Shown here: piece after piece, positions 1 to 8,350 of the stretch | Layout of the letters: each line of letters opens with the position of its first letter | Position numbering within the stretch: position 1 is the stretch's first letter | Source of the DNA: Gemmatimonadaceae bacterium | Lineage (GTDB): Bacteria; Gemmatimonadota; Gemmatimonadetes; Gemmatimonadales; Gemmatimonadaceae | DNA length: 64,000 bases | Direction of reading: 5' to 3' | Assembly (NCBI GenBank): GCA_020851035.1 | Contig: JADZDM010000023.1 | Span: forward strand, 124,001 to 188,000 | Notes under the pieces: model-generated | Told to the model about the DNA's origin: nothing | The model's database searches: none | The model's input: the letters and a program-made list of their open reading frames with translations, nothing else | Translations under genes and position numbers: made by a program

Positions 1-615
1 CTTCGTGATCGAGACGTTGAACGCGAGCAGTTTCGCCGGATCGACCTGCACCTGGTATTCCTTCTCGAAGCCGCCGAACGACGCGATCTCTGCGACGCCA
101 GGCACCGCCGTCAATGCCGGTCGGACAGTGAAGTCCTGCAGCGCGCGCAGGTCGGCCAGGGTTCGCGTGCCGGTGGTGTCGGCGAGGATGTACTGCATCA
201 CCCAGCCGACACCCGTCGCGTCGGGCCCGAGCATGGGCACGGCACCGTCGGGCAGCTTGCCGCGCACCGCGTTCAGGTATTCAAGCACCCGTGTGCGTGC
301 CCAGTAGAGGTCCGTACCGTCCTCGAAGACGACGTACACCGCCGAGAGACCGAACTGCGACATCCCGCGCACGAACTTGATGTTGGGCACCTTGAGCAGC
401 TCGGCCTCGAGCGGATACGTGACCTGATCCTCGACGAGCTGTGGTGCCTGTCCCGGCCACTCGGTCATGACGATGACTTGCGCATCGGACAGGTCCGGGA
501 TCGCGTCGACCGGTGTGGTGAGCAACGCCCAGACACCGGCGGCGGAGACGAGCGCGGTCGTCAGGCAGACGGCAAGCGGATGGCTGACGGACCAGCGGAT
601 GATGGACTTGAGCAT
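1..615 (-). CDS. cusA: CusA/CzcA-type heavy-metal RND efflux pump, N-terminal part
   Basis: This is the first ~205 residues of an inner-membrane resistance-nodulation-division pump that exports metal ions (Cu/Ag or Co/Zn/Cd type) using proton flow. The start ATG lies 5 bases after the stop of the adaptor gene, and the frame runs off the left edge of the window, so the C-terminal ~800 residues are missing. Visible hallmarks are an N-terminal membrane helix (about residues 13-31), the family segment DAIPDLSDAQVIV just after it, and TGVGWVMQY around residue 135. The adaptor and TolC-like genes directly upstream on the same strand complete a tripartite pump. The Met-rich adaptor favours copper/silver as substrate, but the metal-selecting residues lie outside the window. 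Confidence 0.9.
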   Translation of the reverse strand, partial: MLKSIIRWSVSHPLAVCLTTALVSAAGVWALLTTPVDAIPDLSDAQVIVMTEWPGQAPQLVEDQVTYPLEAELLKVPNIKFVRGMSQFGLSAVYVVFEDGTDLYWARTRVLEYLNAVRGKLPDGAVPMLGPDATGVGWVMQYILADTTGTRTLADLRALQDFTVRPALTAVPGVAEIASFGGFEKEYQVQVDPAKLLAFNVSITK

Positions 616-620
616 GGCCG

Positions 621-1919
621 TCAGCGCTTGCTGTTCTTGGTGATGCCCGGCATGCCCTTCATGCCTTTCGTATCCGCGCCCTTCATCTGCATGCCGTCCA
701 TGCCTTCCATGCCTTGCATGCCGCTGCCCATGCTCAGCATGCTCTTCATCACCTCGCCCAGATTCGACTCGGAGTCCAGGAGGAACTGTGCGGAGGTGAC
801 GACGCGCTGCCCGGGCTCGACGCCAGCGAGGATTTCCGTGTAGTCACCCGCGGTCGCGCCAACCTCCACGTCCTGCGGCTGCAGTGTGCCGGCACCCAGA
901 TCGATGAACACCACAGCGCGCTCGCCTGTGCGGAGCACGGCGGAGGTCGGGACCGTGAGCGCGTCACGCGATGGCGTCGACAGGCGCACCAGCGCGTACA
1001 TGCCGGGCCTGAGTGCGCCGTTCGAGTTGTCGAGCGCGATGCGCGCACGCGTCGTCCGCGCGTCCGCCTGCACGGTCGGGTAGACGTACTCGACGCGCCC
1101 GGTGAACGACCGGCCTGGAAGCCCGGTGATCTCGATGCCGGCGGTCGTGCCAGCACGCACACTGGCCGCATCCGCTCCGCGCAGGTCCGCTTCGACCCAC
1201 ACACGCGACAGATCGGAGATCGTGTAGAGCATCTGGCCCGACATCACCGCCTGACCCTGCACGACGGGTCGCTGCATGACGACTCCGGTCGCGGGGGCGT
1301 GCAGTGTGATCGTCTGACGCACACGCCCCGTTCGCAGGATCTCGTCGATCTGCCGCTCCGACACCTCCCAGAGCAGTAGTCGGCGCCTCGCCGCCGCCAC
1401 CAGATCGGTGGAATTGTCCGGCAAGCCTGGCACCGCGCTCTGGCCGAGGGTGCGCTGCAGCCCGGCGGCGAGCAGCAGCTCCTGCTGTGCCGCAACGAGA
1501 TCCGGGGCGTACAGCTCGAGCAGCGGTTGTCCGCGACGCACCGGTTGCCCGGTGACGTTCACGTACAGCCGCTCGACGAATCCGGCGACGCGCGGTGCAA
1601 CCTGCACGACGCGGGTCTCATCGACCATCACGTTGCCCGTCGCCCGTGCCTCATTCGTCAGCGTGCGCATGTCCGCGGTCCCAAAGGTGATGCCGAACGT
1701 GCGGATCTGGCCGGCAGTGAGCGCGACGGAGCCATCAGCGCTCATCGTCATGCCGGTCATGCCCTGCATTCCCTCCATGCCGGCCATGCCGTCACTCGAA
1801 CGCGCCGTTGGCATCGTTCCCTCGCGAGACACACGGCTTCGCCAGATCCACAGCGCGCCGATCACCATCGTGGCCAGTCCGAGTCCGACCAACCATCGCG
1901 TGCGCAGTGCGGCGGTCAT
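621..1919 (-). CDS. cusB: CusB-type periplasmic adaptor subunit of metal efflux pump
   Basis: This 432-aa membrane-fusion (HlyD-family) protein links the inner-membrane pump to the outer-membrane channel. I take the ATG that overlaps the upstream stop as ATGA; a longer reading adds 25 residues of non-protein-like sequence. A single N-terminal anchor (LVGLGLATMVIGALWIW) is followed by a barrel-sandwich/hairpin region (GFVERLYVNVTGQPVRRGQPL) and C-terminal beta-barrel segments. Both ends are rich in methionine: a GM-repeat around residues 45-60 and a longer run (MLSMGSGMQGMEGMDGMQM) near the C terminus. Met clusters bind Cu(I)/Ag(I) in CusB and CusF, so copper or silver is the likely substrate. 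The duplicated Met-rich ends are unusual and could replace a separate CusF chaperone. Confidence 0.9.
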   Translation of the reverse strand: MTAALRTRWLVGLGLATMVIGALWIWRSRVSREGTMPTARSSDGMAGMEGMQGMTGMTMSADGSVALTAGQIRTFGITFGTADMRTLTNEARATGNVMVDETRVVQVAPRVAGFVERLYVNVTGQPVRRGQPLLELYAPDLVAAQQELLLAAGLQRTLGQSAVPGLPDNSTDLVAAARRRLLLWEVSERQIDEILRTGRVRQTITLHAPATGVVMQRPVVQGQAVMSGQMLYTISDLSRVWVEADLRGADAASVRAGTTAGIEITGLPGRSFTGRVEYVYPTVQADARTTRARIALDNSNGALRPGMYALVRLSTPSRDALTVPTSAVLRTGERAVVFIDLGAGTLQPQDVEVGATAGDYTEILAGVEPGQRVVTSAQFLLDSESNLGEVMKSMLSMGSGMQGMEGMDGMQMKGADTKGMKGMPGITKNSKR

Positions 1920-3343
1920 GGGAGGATCTCCCTGCCGACGACACGTTCGAGCTCCGCCAGTGTCGTGGCAAAATCCGTGAGCACGCGGAAACACTCCGTC
2001 TCGTAGTTGAACAGCGTCGCCTGGGTTTCGAGCACGGGGAGGAACTCGACGCGGCCGACCTGATAGCTCGCCAGCGACGACGTGAGCGCGGCACGGCCCT
2101 GCGGGATGATCGCCGTCTTGTAGAGGGCGAGCTGTGTGCGCTGCCGCTCGAGATCAGCACTCAGGCGCACGACCTCGGCGCGGATCGCATTGCGCCGTGC
2201 AGCGAGCTCCGACTCGAGGGCGGCAAGGTCCGCGCGCGCAGCGGCGGAGAGCTGGTCTTCGCGGGCTCGACGCTGCAGACGGATGGGGATTGCGACAGTC
2301 GCCGTCACGAGGTCCGTGAACCCGCGACGCTGCCCATAGTCGAACGCCACCTCGAAGTCGGGAAGGTGCTCCTTCCCGGCGCGTTCGACGCGGGTCGTCT
2401 GCGCGGCGATGGTGGCCTGCGCCTCGCGCAGCATCGGACTCGCATCGAGCGCCATCGTCGTCAGCGCATCCACCGGCGGCAGTGGCGAGTTCGCGGCGCG
2501 CGCACCAAGCGTGGCCGACACGAACCTGACCTGACCGGCGGAGTCCGCGACCGCCGCACGCGCGATGCGCCCTGGCACCTCAGCTCCGACTAGCGGTGTC
2601 TCGACCGGCCGGTCGAGAACGGCGTTGAGCCGCGCGAGCGCCGCGCGTCGCTGCTCGATCAGGGTCACGGCCTGCTCGCCGAGTCGGCCTGCCTCGATGC
2701 GCGCGCGCAGCACGTCCTGCTGGCCACCTTGGCCAACGCCGTATCGCGAGTCCGCCACCTTAACCACATCGACCAGCAGGTCACGATTCCGGTTGACCAC
2801 GTCGAGCGCCCGGTCGGTGAAAGCGATCTCGTAGTACGCGCGCTGCACGTCGCGGATCACGTCGAGTCGCGTGACCGTGACGGCCGCCTCGCTCGCCTCG
2901 ACCTCGCGGGTGGCGATGCGGCGGTCGCGACCGAGCTTGCCCGGATATGGAATCGTCTGGCGGACCCCCACCATCTTCATGGTGAAGGAGTCATAGAATC
3001 CCGGTCTGCTGGCCGGGAAGTCCCGCAGGCCCACCGTCAGCATCGGATCGGGACGCAGACCTGCCGGACCGACGCGCGAGCGCATGGCGTCAACGCGGAA
3101 CCGGGCAGCACGCAGCGTTGGGCTGGAGGCGGTGGCGACGGCGATCAGCGCCTCGAGGGAGGCGCTATCGGGCGCAGGTCGTGGCTGTGCACTGACGGTG
3201 GCGGGCAGCAGTGGCGACGACAGCAAGCCGAGCGTCGCGATCACCGCCTGCGTCTGTCGTGTTCGTGCGCTGCGATCCAGAAGCCGACGGCAGACCGGTG
3301 GCAGCCACGAACGTGGCTGCCGAGGGCAGTCGTGGGGAAACAT
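1916..3343 (-). CDS. TolC-family outer-membrane efflux channel
   Basis: This ~475-aa outer-membrane factor would form the exit duct of the CusBA pump. The signal-like stretch AVIATLGLLSSPLLPATVSAQ is followed by two TolC-type halves rich in long amphipathic helices, for example REVEASEAAVTVTRLDVIRD and RRNAIRAEVVRLSADLERQR. Two in-frame ATGs are possible, at 3391 and 3343; neither has a clear ribosome site. I chose 3343 because the extra 16 residues look non-coding and lengthen the signal peptide N-region. Its stop overlaps the adaptor start by four bases, so the three pump genes are translationally coupled. Confidence 0.88.
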   Translation of the reverse strand: MFPHDCPRQPRSWLPPVCRRLLDRSARTRQTQAVIATLGLLSSPLLPATVSAQPRPAPDSASLEALIAVATASSPTLRAARFRVDAMRSRVGPAGLRPDPMLTVGLRDFPASRPGFYDSFTMKMVGVRQTIPYPGKLGRDRRIATREVEASEAAVTVTRLDVIRDVQRAYYEIAFTDRALDVVNRNRDLLVDVVKVADSRYGVGQGGQQDVLRARIEAGRLGEQAVTLIEQRRAALARLNAVLDRPVETPLVGAEVPGRIARAAVADSAGQVRFVSATLGARAANSPLPPVDALTTMALDASPMLREAQATIAAQTTRVERAGKEHLPDFEVAFDYGQRRGFTDLVTATVAIPIRLQRRAREDQLSAAARADLAALESELAARRNAIRAEVVRLSADLERQRTQLALYKTAIIPQGRAALTSSLASYQVGRVEFLPVLETQATLFNYETECFRVLTDFATTLAELERVVGREILP

Positions 3344-3482
3344 GGCAATGTCCGACGAGAGTGGTCCGGGTGCGCGCAGTGCCGTCGGCATGACGGCGTG
3401 GTGCGAGCATCGGTGCCGCGCGCGACGCCGGATCGGCGGTCACGCACGGACGAACCGCCTGGCGTGCTGCCAGGCGGAACCG

Positions 3483-3917
3483 TCAGGACATCGGTTTCGG
3501 TGGCGGGTGATCCGGCGCGCTGGCCTCGGTCACCGGCATGCGGACGACCAGTTGCAGCGCATGGACCATCGGCACTGGTAGCCGAATCTGCGGCGGCCCA
3601 GCTGTGGTGACTGCGGCGAAGGTGCAGACCGTCATCGAGTCGCAGCCGGTGCGTTCGCCGTGCGTGTCACAGGGCGGCTCATCGTGGCCGGTCCCCAAGC
3701 CCGGCACACCTTCCGCTGCGTGATCCGCAGACGACATGTCCATGCCGGCCATCGCCATGCCGCCCATGTCCATCCCCGACATCGACGCCGTGCCCGTGAG
3801 GCTGGCACTCCCGGCGAACAGGTTCACGACCGGGCACCGGTCTCCACCGCTGACCAGCGACAGCTGGAGCGAGAGGAACCCGAGGACCAGAAGGAATGCG
3901 CGGCTGGCGAGGAGCAT
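3483..3917 (-). CDS. Small secreted Met-rich protein preceding the metal efflux genes
   Basis: This 144-aa protein has an N-terminal hydrophobic segment (FLLVLGFLSLQLSLVSG), probably a signal peptide. A Met/Gly/Asp cluster (MSGMDMGGMAMAGMDM) sits around residues 45-60, and a His/Cys-containing middle contains GHDEPPCDTHGERTGC. It is not assigned to a named family. The Met-rich motif and its position as first gene of the minus-strand efflux operon suggest a periplasmic copper or silver binding role, by analogy with CusF or CopC; this is inference. The start is the ATG preceded 5 nt away by a TATCTT -10 element, predicting a leaderless transcript. The same frame stays open to 4520, but the longer reading is Arg-rich and overlaps the divergent gene. 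Confidence 0.7.
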   Translation of the reverse strand: MLLASRAFLLVLGFLSLQLSLVSGGDRCPVVNLFAGSASLTGTASMSGMDMGGMAMAGMDMSSADHAAEGVPGLGTGHDEPPCDTHGERTGCDSMTVCTFAAVTTAGPPQIRLPVPMVHALQLVVRMPVTEASAPDHPPPKPMS

Positions 3918-3922
3918 GTCCA

Positions 3923-3928
3923 AAGATA
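3923..3928 (-). promoter_or_regulatory. -10 element TATCTT for the metal efflux operon
   Basis: On the minus strand TATCTT ends 5 nt before the ATG at 3917, placing the expected transcription start at or next to the start codon. No Shine-Dalgarno sequence is present. The rest of the 3918-4116 divergent region shows no other clear motif. Confidence 0.5.
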
Positions 3929-4116
3929 GTCCGGAGGGCCGACTGACGTTCCCAATCTTCTCGTCTAGGCCGGCCCGCACACCGTAGCTGCGACACCCCG
4001 GCCGCCGCAACCGAAAATCGCGACCGCAGCCCCCGGCCCTCACACCTGACCCTCGCGCATCGCCCTCGGGCGCTGCGGCCGCCACCACCGGCGCCGCTCC
4101 AAGTCCGGAGCCGCAC

Positions 4117-4731
4117 ATGATCGTTCCACCCAGTCGTCTCGCCGCACTCCTCGCGGCACTCACGACCGCCAGTACGACCACGGCCACCGAGGCCGCCGCC
4201 GGTGAACTGTACGACGCAACGCGCCCACACCTCGTTCGCATCTGCGCGACGCTGATCACGCGCGCACCTGGCAAGCCATGGCTGGCCGCCGAGGACCTCG
4301 CGCAGGACACGTTGGTCGACGCCTTGCCGGCGCTGCAGCGTGGCGCGTGTCCCAACGCCAACAACAACGGATTGCTGCGCTGGCTCACCACCGTCGCGTG
4401 GCGCCGGCTGCTCACGGAGGCACGCCCCGGGATTGGTGTCTCCGATGCCGAGATCGAGGAGGTGCTGCTCGGCACGCATGCCAGGAACAGCACGGTCCAT
4501 GGCGATGACGACTCGCGCACATGGCGCGACCGCGCGGTGCGGCTCGCACATGACGCGGCGCTCGAGGGACTGCCTGTCTCGCATCAGCGCACGTGGGTGT
4601 TGGTCGCCGAGCATGAGTTGCCTAAGACTGAAGCAGCGGCCGCGCTGGGCGTCAGCCGTCGGACGGTCTACAACCGCCTCGCACAGGTCGAAACGCATCT
4701 GCGCGCGGCGCTCGCCCCGTACGCACCGTGA
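4117..4731 (+). CDS. Sigma-70-like (ECF-type) regulatory protein
   Basis: This 204-aa protein resembles an extracytoplasmic-function sigma factor. A region-2-like segment (LAAEDLAQDTLVDALPAL, about residues 54-71) matches the helix that contacts core polymerase and the -10 element. A C-terminal region-4-like helix-turn-helix follows (LPKTEAAAALGVSRRTVYNR, about residues 167-186). The linker between them is longer than usual. It opens the plus-strand cassette of the putative integrative element, 117 bp ahead of a ClpX-like ATPase gene. It could direct expression of the element's own genes, or act as a DNA-binding replication or excision factor. No anti-sigma gene is adjacent. Confidence 0.65.
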   Translation: MIVPPSRLAALLAALTTASTTTATEAAAGELYDATRPHLVRICATLITRAPGKPWLAAEDLAQDTLVDALPALQRGACPNANNNGLLRWLTTVAWRRLLTEARPGIGVSDAEIEEVLLGTHARNSTVHGDDDSRTWRDRAVRLAHDAALEGLPVSHQRTWVLVAEHELPKTEAAAALGVSRRTVYNRLAQVETHLRAALAPYAP

Positions 4732-4848
4732 GCGCCAGCGTCAGCGCCGCGCGAGCGCCGCCGGGCAGTGTGGAATCGTGCGTTGCACAGCGATGCGATA
4801 CGAGATGAGGGCATGCCGCCCCGTGCGTTCACACTCTGATCCGCCGCG

Positions 4849-5880
4849 ATGCCACCTATCGATGAATTTCACGAGCCCACACACGACGAACCGCCCTCTG
4901 AGCCAACGCTGGCCATGCCGTCGATGAATCTCGACGACGATCCGCGCAGCACACTCGCACGCATTCTGGAACAGCTACTCCACGCATTCGGCACCGACGC
5001 TGGTCCGGATGTCGAGCGAGTGCTCACGACGCTGGCGCTTGCGCTGACGCGCCATGTTCACGAACCCTATGCCCTGAGAGCGGTGTTTGTCGCACCAGCC
5101 GGCAGCGGCAAGACGCGCCTCTTGCGGCTCATTGCGTCCATCGTACGTCTGCCCGCCGTCATCATTCCGGTGGTCGATCTCGCCGAGACCGGATGGAGGG
5201 GCGCGCAGATCGGCGATGCGTGTCGCCTGCTGCATCCGTCCCTCTTCGTCCGCGACGAGTTCTCGCGGCGCATCACCGTCCCGACGACGACCGTCGCACT
5301 GCCGTCAGTCGTGCTGCTCGATGAGCTCGACAAGATCAGCCTCCGGCACGCTGGAATCGCGCTGGAAGGGAGTGCAGCTGCCGCACGCCTAGGGAAGCAG
5401 CAATCGCTACTGCCGGTACTGGATCCTGAGAGTGATTTGCTCGTGCAGTACGACGATGCCTCGGCACCGTTTCGCTGGTCGTTGCGGAACAGCATCGTGC
5501 TGTGCGCGGGGGCATTCGCCATGGCGCCGTCAGATCGTGCGCTCACGCCCGCGGACCTGATCGATGTCGGGCTGAGTTCAGAGTTGGTGGATCGCCTCGG
5601 TCCGGTGTGGATGCTCCCGATGCCCGGGGCGTCGACGCGCGCAAGCATCGCACGCATCAAGCTGCGCGATGTCGAAGCCTTCGCGCTGCGGCTCGGCGTC
5701 ACCGTCACGGGGATCGAGGCGTATGCCGCGACGCTGCCGGCACCCGGCGACACACCCGACTTCATCGGGCTGCGCGGACTCCTGCATGCCGTCACGCAGC
5801 GCGTGCTCGAAGCGGTGGCAGACGCGCTGACGCAGCAGCGCACGCACGTCGACCTGATGGACGCACGAGGTGACGCATGA
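4849..5880 (+). CDS. ClpX-like AAA+ ATPase lacking the zinc-binding N-domain
   Basis: This 343-aa ATPase shows a Walker A (APAGSGKTRLL, about residues 84-94), a pore-loop-like GWRG at the position of ClpX GYVG, a Walker B followed by DKIS (VVLLDELDKIS), a sensor-1/GAF segment (IVLCAGAFAM matching ClpX ICGGAF), the ClpX-type stretch PADLIDVGLSSELVDRLG with a candidate arginine finger, and a sensor-2 GLRGLLHAV. The order and spacing match ClpX/HslU-type unfoldases. The ClpX zinc-binding N-domain is absent, and I see no IGF loop for ClpP docking, so it probably remodels proteins without degrading them. By analogy with ClpX acting on the Mu transpososome, a target could be the element's own recombinase; that is inference. 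The following frame begins with an ATGA overlap. Confidence 0.75.
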   Translation: MPPIDEFHEPTHDEPPSEPTLAMPSMNLDDDPRSTLARILEQLLHAFGTDAGPDVERVLTTLALALTRHVHEPYALRAVFVAPAGSGKTRLLRLIASIVRLPAVIIPVVDLAETGWRGAQIGDACRLLHPSLFVRDEFSRRITVPTTTVALPSVVLLDELDKISLRHAGIALEGSAAAARLGKQQSLLPVLDPESDLLVQYDDASAPFRWSLRNSIVLCAGAFAMAPSDRALTPADLIDVGLSSELVDRLGPVWMLPMPGASTRASIARIKLRDVEAFALRLGVTVTGIEAYAATLPAPGDTPDFIGLRGLLHAVTQRVLEAVADALTQQRTHVDLMDARGDA

Positions 5881-6089
5881 TGCGAAGCGCAGCGCTACGC
5901 CGCTTGGCCTCGCGTCCTCGGTGCCGCGCACCCTGGCTGCCGCGCGCACGCTGGTGCGCGGCGGTCGTGAAACACCTTCGCGTACTCCGCCCCCGCCACA
6001 GCACCGGCAGGCTAACGGTGCGGCGCGGCGCGGCGAACGCGCCACGCGCAGACCACCACGCACCCGGCACCGGCCGGAGGAGTATCCTG

Positions 6090-6476
6090 ATGGCCCCGAC
6101 TCGCATCTACCCCATTCCGCCCCTTACCCCGCTCCTCGCGCTGCAGCGCAACGCACTTTCGGAAGTTGAAGAGTTCGGTCTGCCAGCGATGACACAGTTC
6201 CTCCAATGCATGCGTCGCCGGATCGTGCGATATGTCGACCCGCTGTATTGCGGACTTCGGTGCCCTGTGCTGTCGCGCGATGAGTATCTCGAGTACGCGC
6301 TGATCACCATTGCGGCGCAGCTCGAACTTTGCACTGCCGAGACGGATGACGCGCTCTTCGCATGGATCAGTGCGCGCACGCACGCGGCCATGCTCGAATT
6401 GCATGCGTTTCTGCACGCGGGCGCGCGACGGCGGCGGCAAGTGCCGAGTCCCGTATCCGGCGGCCTGGCAGCGTGA
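6090..6476 (+). CDS. Unknown 128-aa protein of the integrative-element cassette
   Basis: I do not recognise this protein. It is mostly helical with conserved-looking aromatic and Cys positions (RYVDPLYCGLRCPVLSRDEY) and ends in a basic tail (ARRRRQV). The start ATG at 6090 has a GGAGG ribosome-binding site 8 nt upstream. An in-frame ATG at 5877 overlaps the ATPase stop as ATGA, but the 71 extra residues are Arg-rich and do not look like protein. Its stop overlaps the next start as GTGA, so the two small proteins are likely made together. Confidence 0.55.
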   Translation: MAPTRIYPIPPLTPLLALQRNALSEVEEFGLPAMTQFLQCMRRRIVRYVDPLYCGLRCPVLSRDEYLEYALITIAAQLELCTAETDDALFAWISARTHAAMLELHAFLHAGARRRRQVPSPVSGGLAA

Positions 6477-6883
6477 GCGCGACACCCCCAGGTGCAACGC
6501 GCACGGTCGAGGTGCTTGTGCTCCGCCCGGTGGGAGCGGACGCCGCGTCCGCACTGACCACCGAGACGGCACGCAGCACGGACGTGCTGTCCGCCGTCAG
6601 CTCAAGCGACGAAGACGCACGCGCGATCCGCCTGACCCCGCGGCAGGCGTGCGTCGTGATGACCGAGCAGGACGCGGCGCTGCTCGTCCTCGCCGTGGCT
6701 GCGGGCCTACGGGCGGACGCCAGCGGAGTCGCGCCGTTGCGCGACGAAGAACGCCAGCGCGTGCGAAAGGTCGTGACGCTGATCCATCGCACACTCGCCC
6801 GCGAGCTGCGCGCCGTGGTGCGTGCGCGAGCAGCGCCGATGTGCGCCGCGCCCAGCGCAACACACGTCGACGTCGCGGCCTGA
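6473..6883 (+). CDS. Unknown 136-aa protein of the integrative-element cassette
   Basis: Unrecognised. The GTG start overlaps the previous stop by four bases, which fixes the start and implies co-expression. The N-terminal ~50 residues are polar; the second half is helical (CVVMTEQDAALLVLAVAAGL, then a basic RKVVTLIHRTLARELRAVVR). No catalytic motif is visible. Its neighbours (sigma-like protein, ClpX-like ATPase, recombinase) suggest an accessory function of a mobile element. The 281 bases after it, up to 7164, hold no recognisable gene. Confidence 0.5.
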   Translation: MSATPPGATRTVEVLVLRPVGADAASALTTETARSTDVLSAVSSSDEDARAIRLTPRQACVVMTEQDAALLVLAVAAGLRADASGVAPLRDEERQRVRKVVTLIHRTLARELRAVVRARAAPMCAAPSATHVDVAA

Positions 6884-7164
6884 CGGATGACGGTCGGCGC
6901 AATGAATAGCTGGCTGTCCGGTAACGGTGTGCACACGCGTGCGATAACACAGTAGAGGCACCGACGCACGCGTTCACCGGGTGACGACACCGCACGACGA
7001 CACAGCGCCACGGCTCGTCCTTTCCCGCTCCCTCGGCCACGAGGGCTGTTTGCGCGGGATCGGTCCGAGTCCGTGCCGGTACGCGGACCAGCAGCACGTT
7101 CCAGAAGCCGACGCATCGCGACGGCGAGAGATCCATCACCACACCACGCATGGAGTGCAATCAC

Positions 7165-7902
7165 ATGACTGCTCGAATCCCCGCTGGTCCCCCGCTCTCG
7201 CGTGCGGATGACACGCAGCAGGCCGTGAACCGTGAGGTCGCTGCACTGATCGAGGAGACGAAGAACGCGATTGGCATCGTCGCCGGGAGTCTGCTGACCT
7301 CCATTCTCGCGTTCCCATACTTCGGGTTGGCGCACGGGTACGCCACGCTGCACGAGACGATCAGCCACGAGTGGCGTGGAGGTCCGACCATTGCTGGGAT
7401 CCACTTGTGGCTTCGCCGCGTGATTGCACACACGCTCGCGGCGGCGGATGCAGTGAGTGTATCCGACCGCGATACCGCGGTGCTTGCGGCGTTGTGTCGT
7501 GAGTTCGGAGTGTGTGCGGAGACACCGCCGGACGCGATCACGATCTTCTCGGTCGCAGATCATGGCCCCCTGCCTGGCGCGGCGGCATTCATGCAGCGGC
7601 TGCAGGACGCGATGCACCGCCAGAACGACCTCGCCGCTGCAGAGGACGAGGAATTCACCCGAGTCATCGAGACGGTTCGCGCGCTCGAGCTGCACCCGTG
7701 GGTTCCCGTCACCTCGCGGGCGGCCGCGGTCGCGATGGCCGGCCGCGCGAGCGCCGCGGCGCTGCTCAGTGTGCCAGAGACCACCGGGCCGATCCGTCTG
7801 CCGCGTCGGCACGCGCTCGCCAAGATCAACTTCGGGCCGCTCGGCGCAGTCGATACGCCGGCGCTCCATCCGGCGGGCGTTCCCGAAGGTCTGCCGTTCT
7901 GA
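7165..7902 (+). CDS. Unknown 245-aa protein of the integrative-element cassette
   Basis: Unrecognised. The ATG at 7165 has GGAG 9 nt upstream and is preferred over the ATG at 7150. The protein is mainly helical and begins with a region resembling a membrane-associated or dimerisation helix (TKNAIGIVAGSLLTSILAFP, about residues 30-49). It contains several His and Asp residues but no metal site I can name. The C-terminal quarter has a Pro-rich linker and a conserved-looking IRLPRRHALAKINFG. It may belong to the same transcription unit as the genes before it. Confidence 0.5.
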   Translation: MTARIPAGPPLSRADDTQQAVNREVAALIEETKNAIGIVAGSLLTSILAFPYFGLAHGYATLHETISHEWRGGPTIAGIHLWLRRVIAHTLAAADAVSVSDRDTAVLAALCREFGVCAETPPDAITIFSVADHGPLPGAAAFMQRLQDAMHRQNDLAAAEDEEFTRVIETVRALELHPWVPVTSRAAAVAMAGRASAAALLSVPETTGPIRLPRRHALAKINFGPLGAVDTPALHPAGVPEGLPF

Positions 7903-8015
7903 GTGCGCGTGCCCTCTCGGCGTCACGCCCGACGGTCGGTGCCCCCGATATGCGGTGCTCACCCTGCGGCATCGGCGTGATGTACACGCCGATGATCTCT
8001 CTCGCAGGAGCGCGC

Positions 8016-8258
8016 ATGGCAAACAACCCGAGTTCCGCCGGATCGAGTGCAGTACCCGCCGTCCCGCAGGTGCGGTACGCGCGGCTCTGGAAGTCGGTGG
8101 TCAGTGGCGTCGTCCCGTCACGCACGGATGATGTCGACGCGTGGTATGGCGTCGCGCAGCACCTGCTCGGCGTTGCGCTGCACGAGGCCCATCTGGACCG
8201 AGTGCTCGATGACGTCACGAACGGAGACGTTCACCCGATGACGCAACACGCCGCGTAG
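8016..8258 (+). CDS. Small unknown protein (80 aa)
   Basis: A short helical protein of unknown function with Trp/Tyr-containing segments (YARLWKSVV, DAWYGVAQHLLGVALHEAHL). AGGAG lies 6 nt before the ATG, and the upstream in-frame ATG at 7980 lacks such a site. It is convergent with the helix-turn-helix gene at 8351-9052; the 92 bp between them contain no clear terminator. Confidence 0.4.
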   Translation: MANNPSSAGSSAVPAVPQVRYARLWKSVVSGVVPSRTDDVDAWYGVAQHLLGVALHEAHLDRVLDDVTNGDVHPMTQHAA

Positions 8259-8350
8259 CACGTCACGGTGCAGACACGCAGCGCCACGATGGTATGGGCA
8301 CGAGGCCTGTCACCGTCGTCCCGCTGCGTGCTGTGCGTTGTGCCGCATCT

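Noticed and set aside
5877-6089. Longer start for the 128-aa cassette protein at the ATGA overlap with the ClpX-like gene
   Set aside because: The 71 extra residues are Arg/Pro-rich, and a good GGAGG site precedes the ATG at 6090. The overlap could still be a re-initiation relic.
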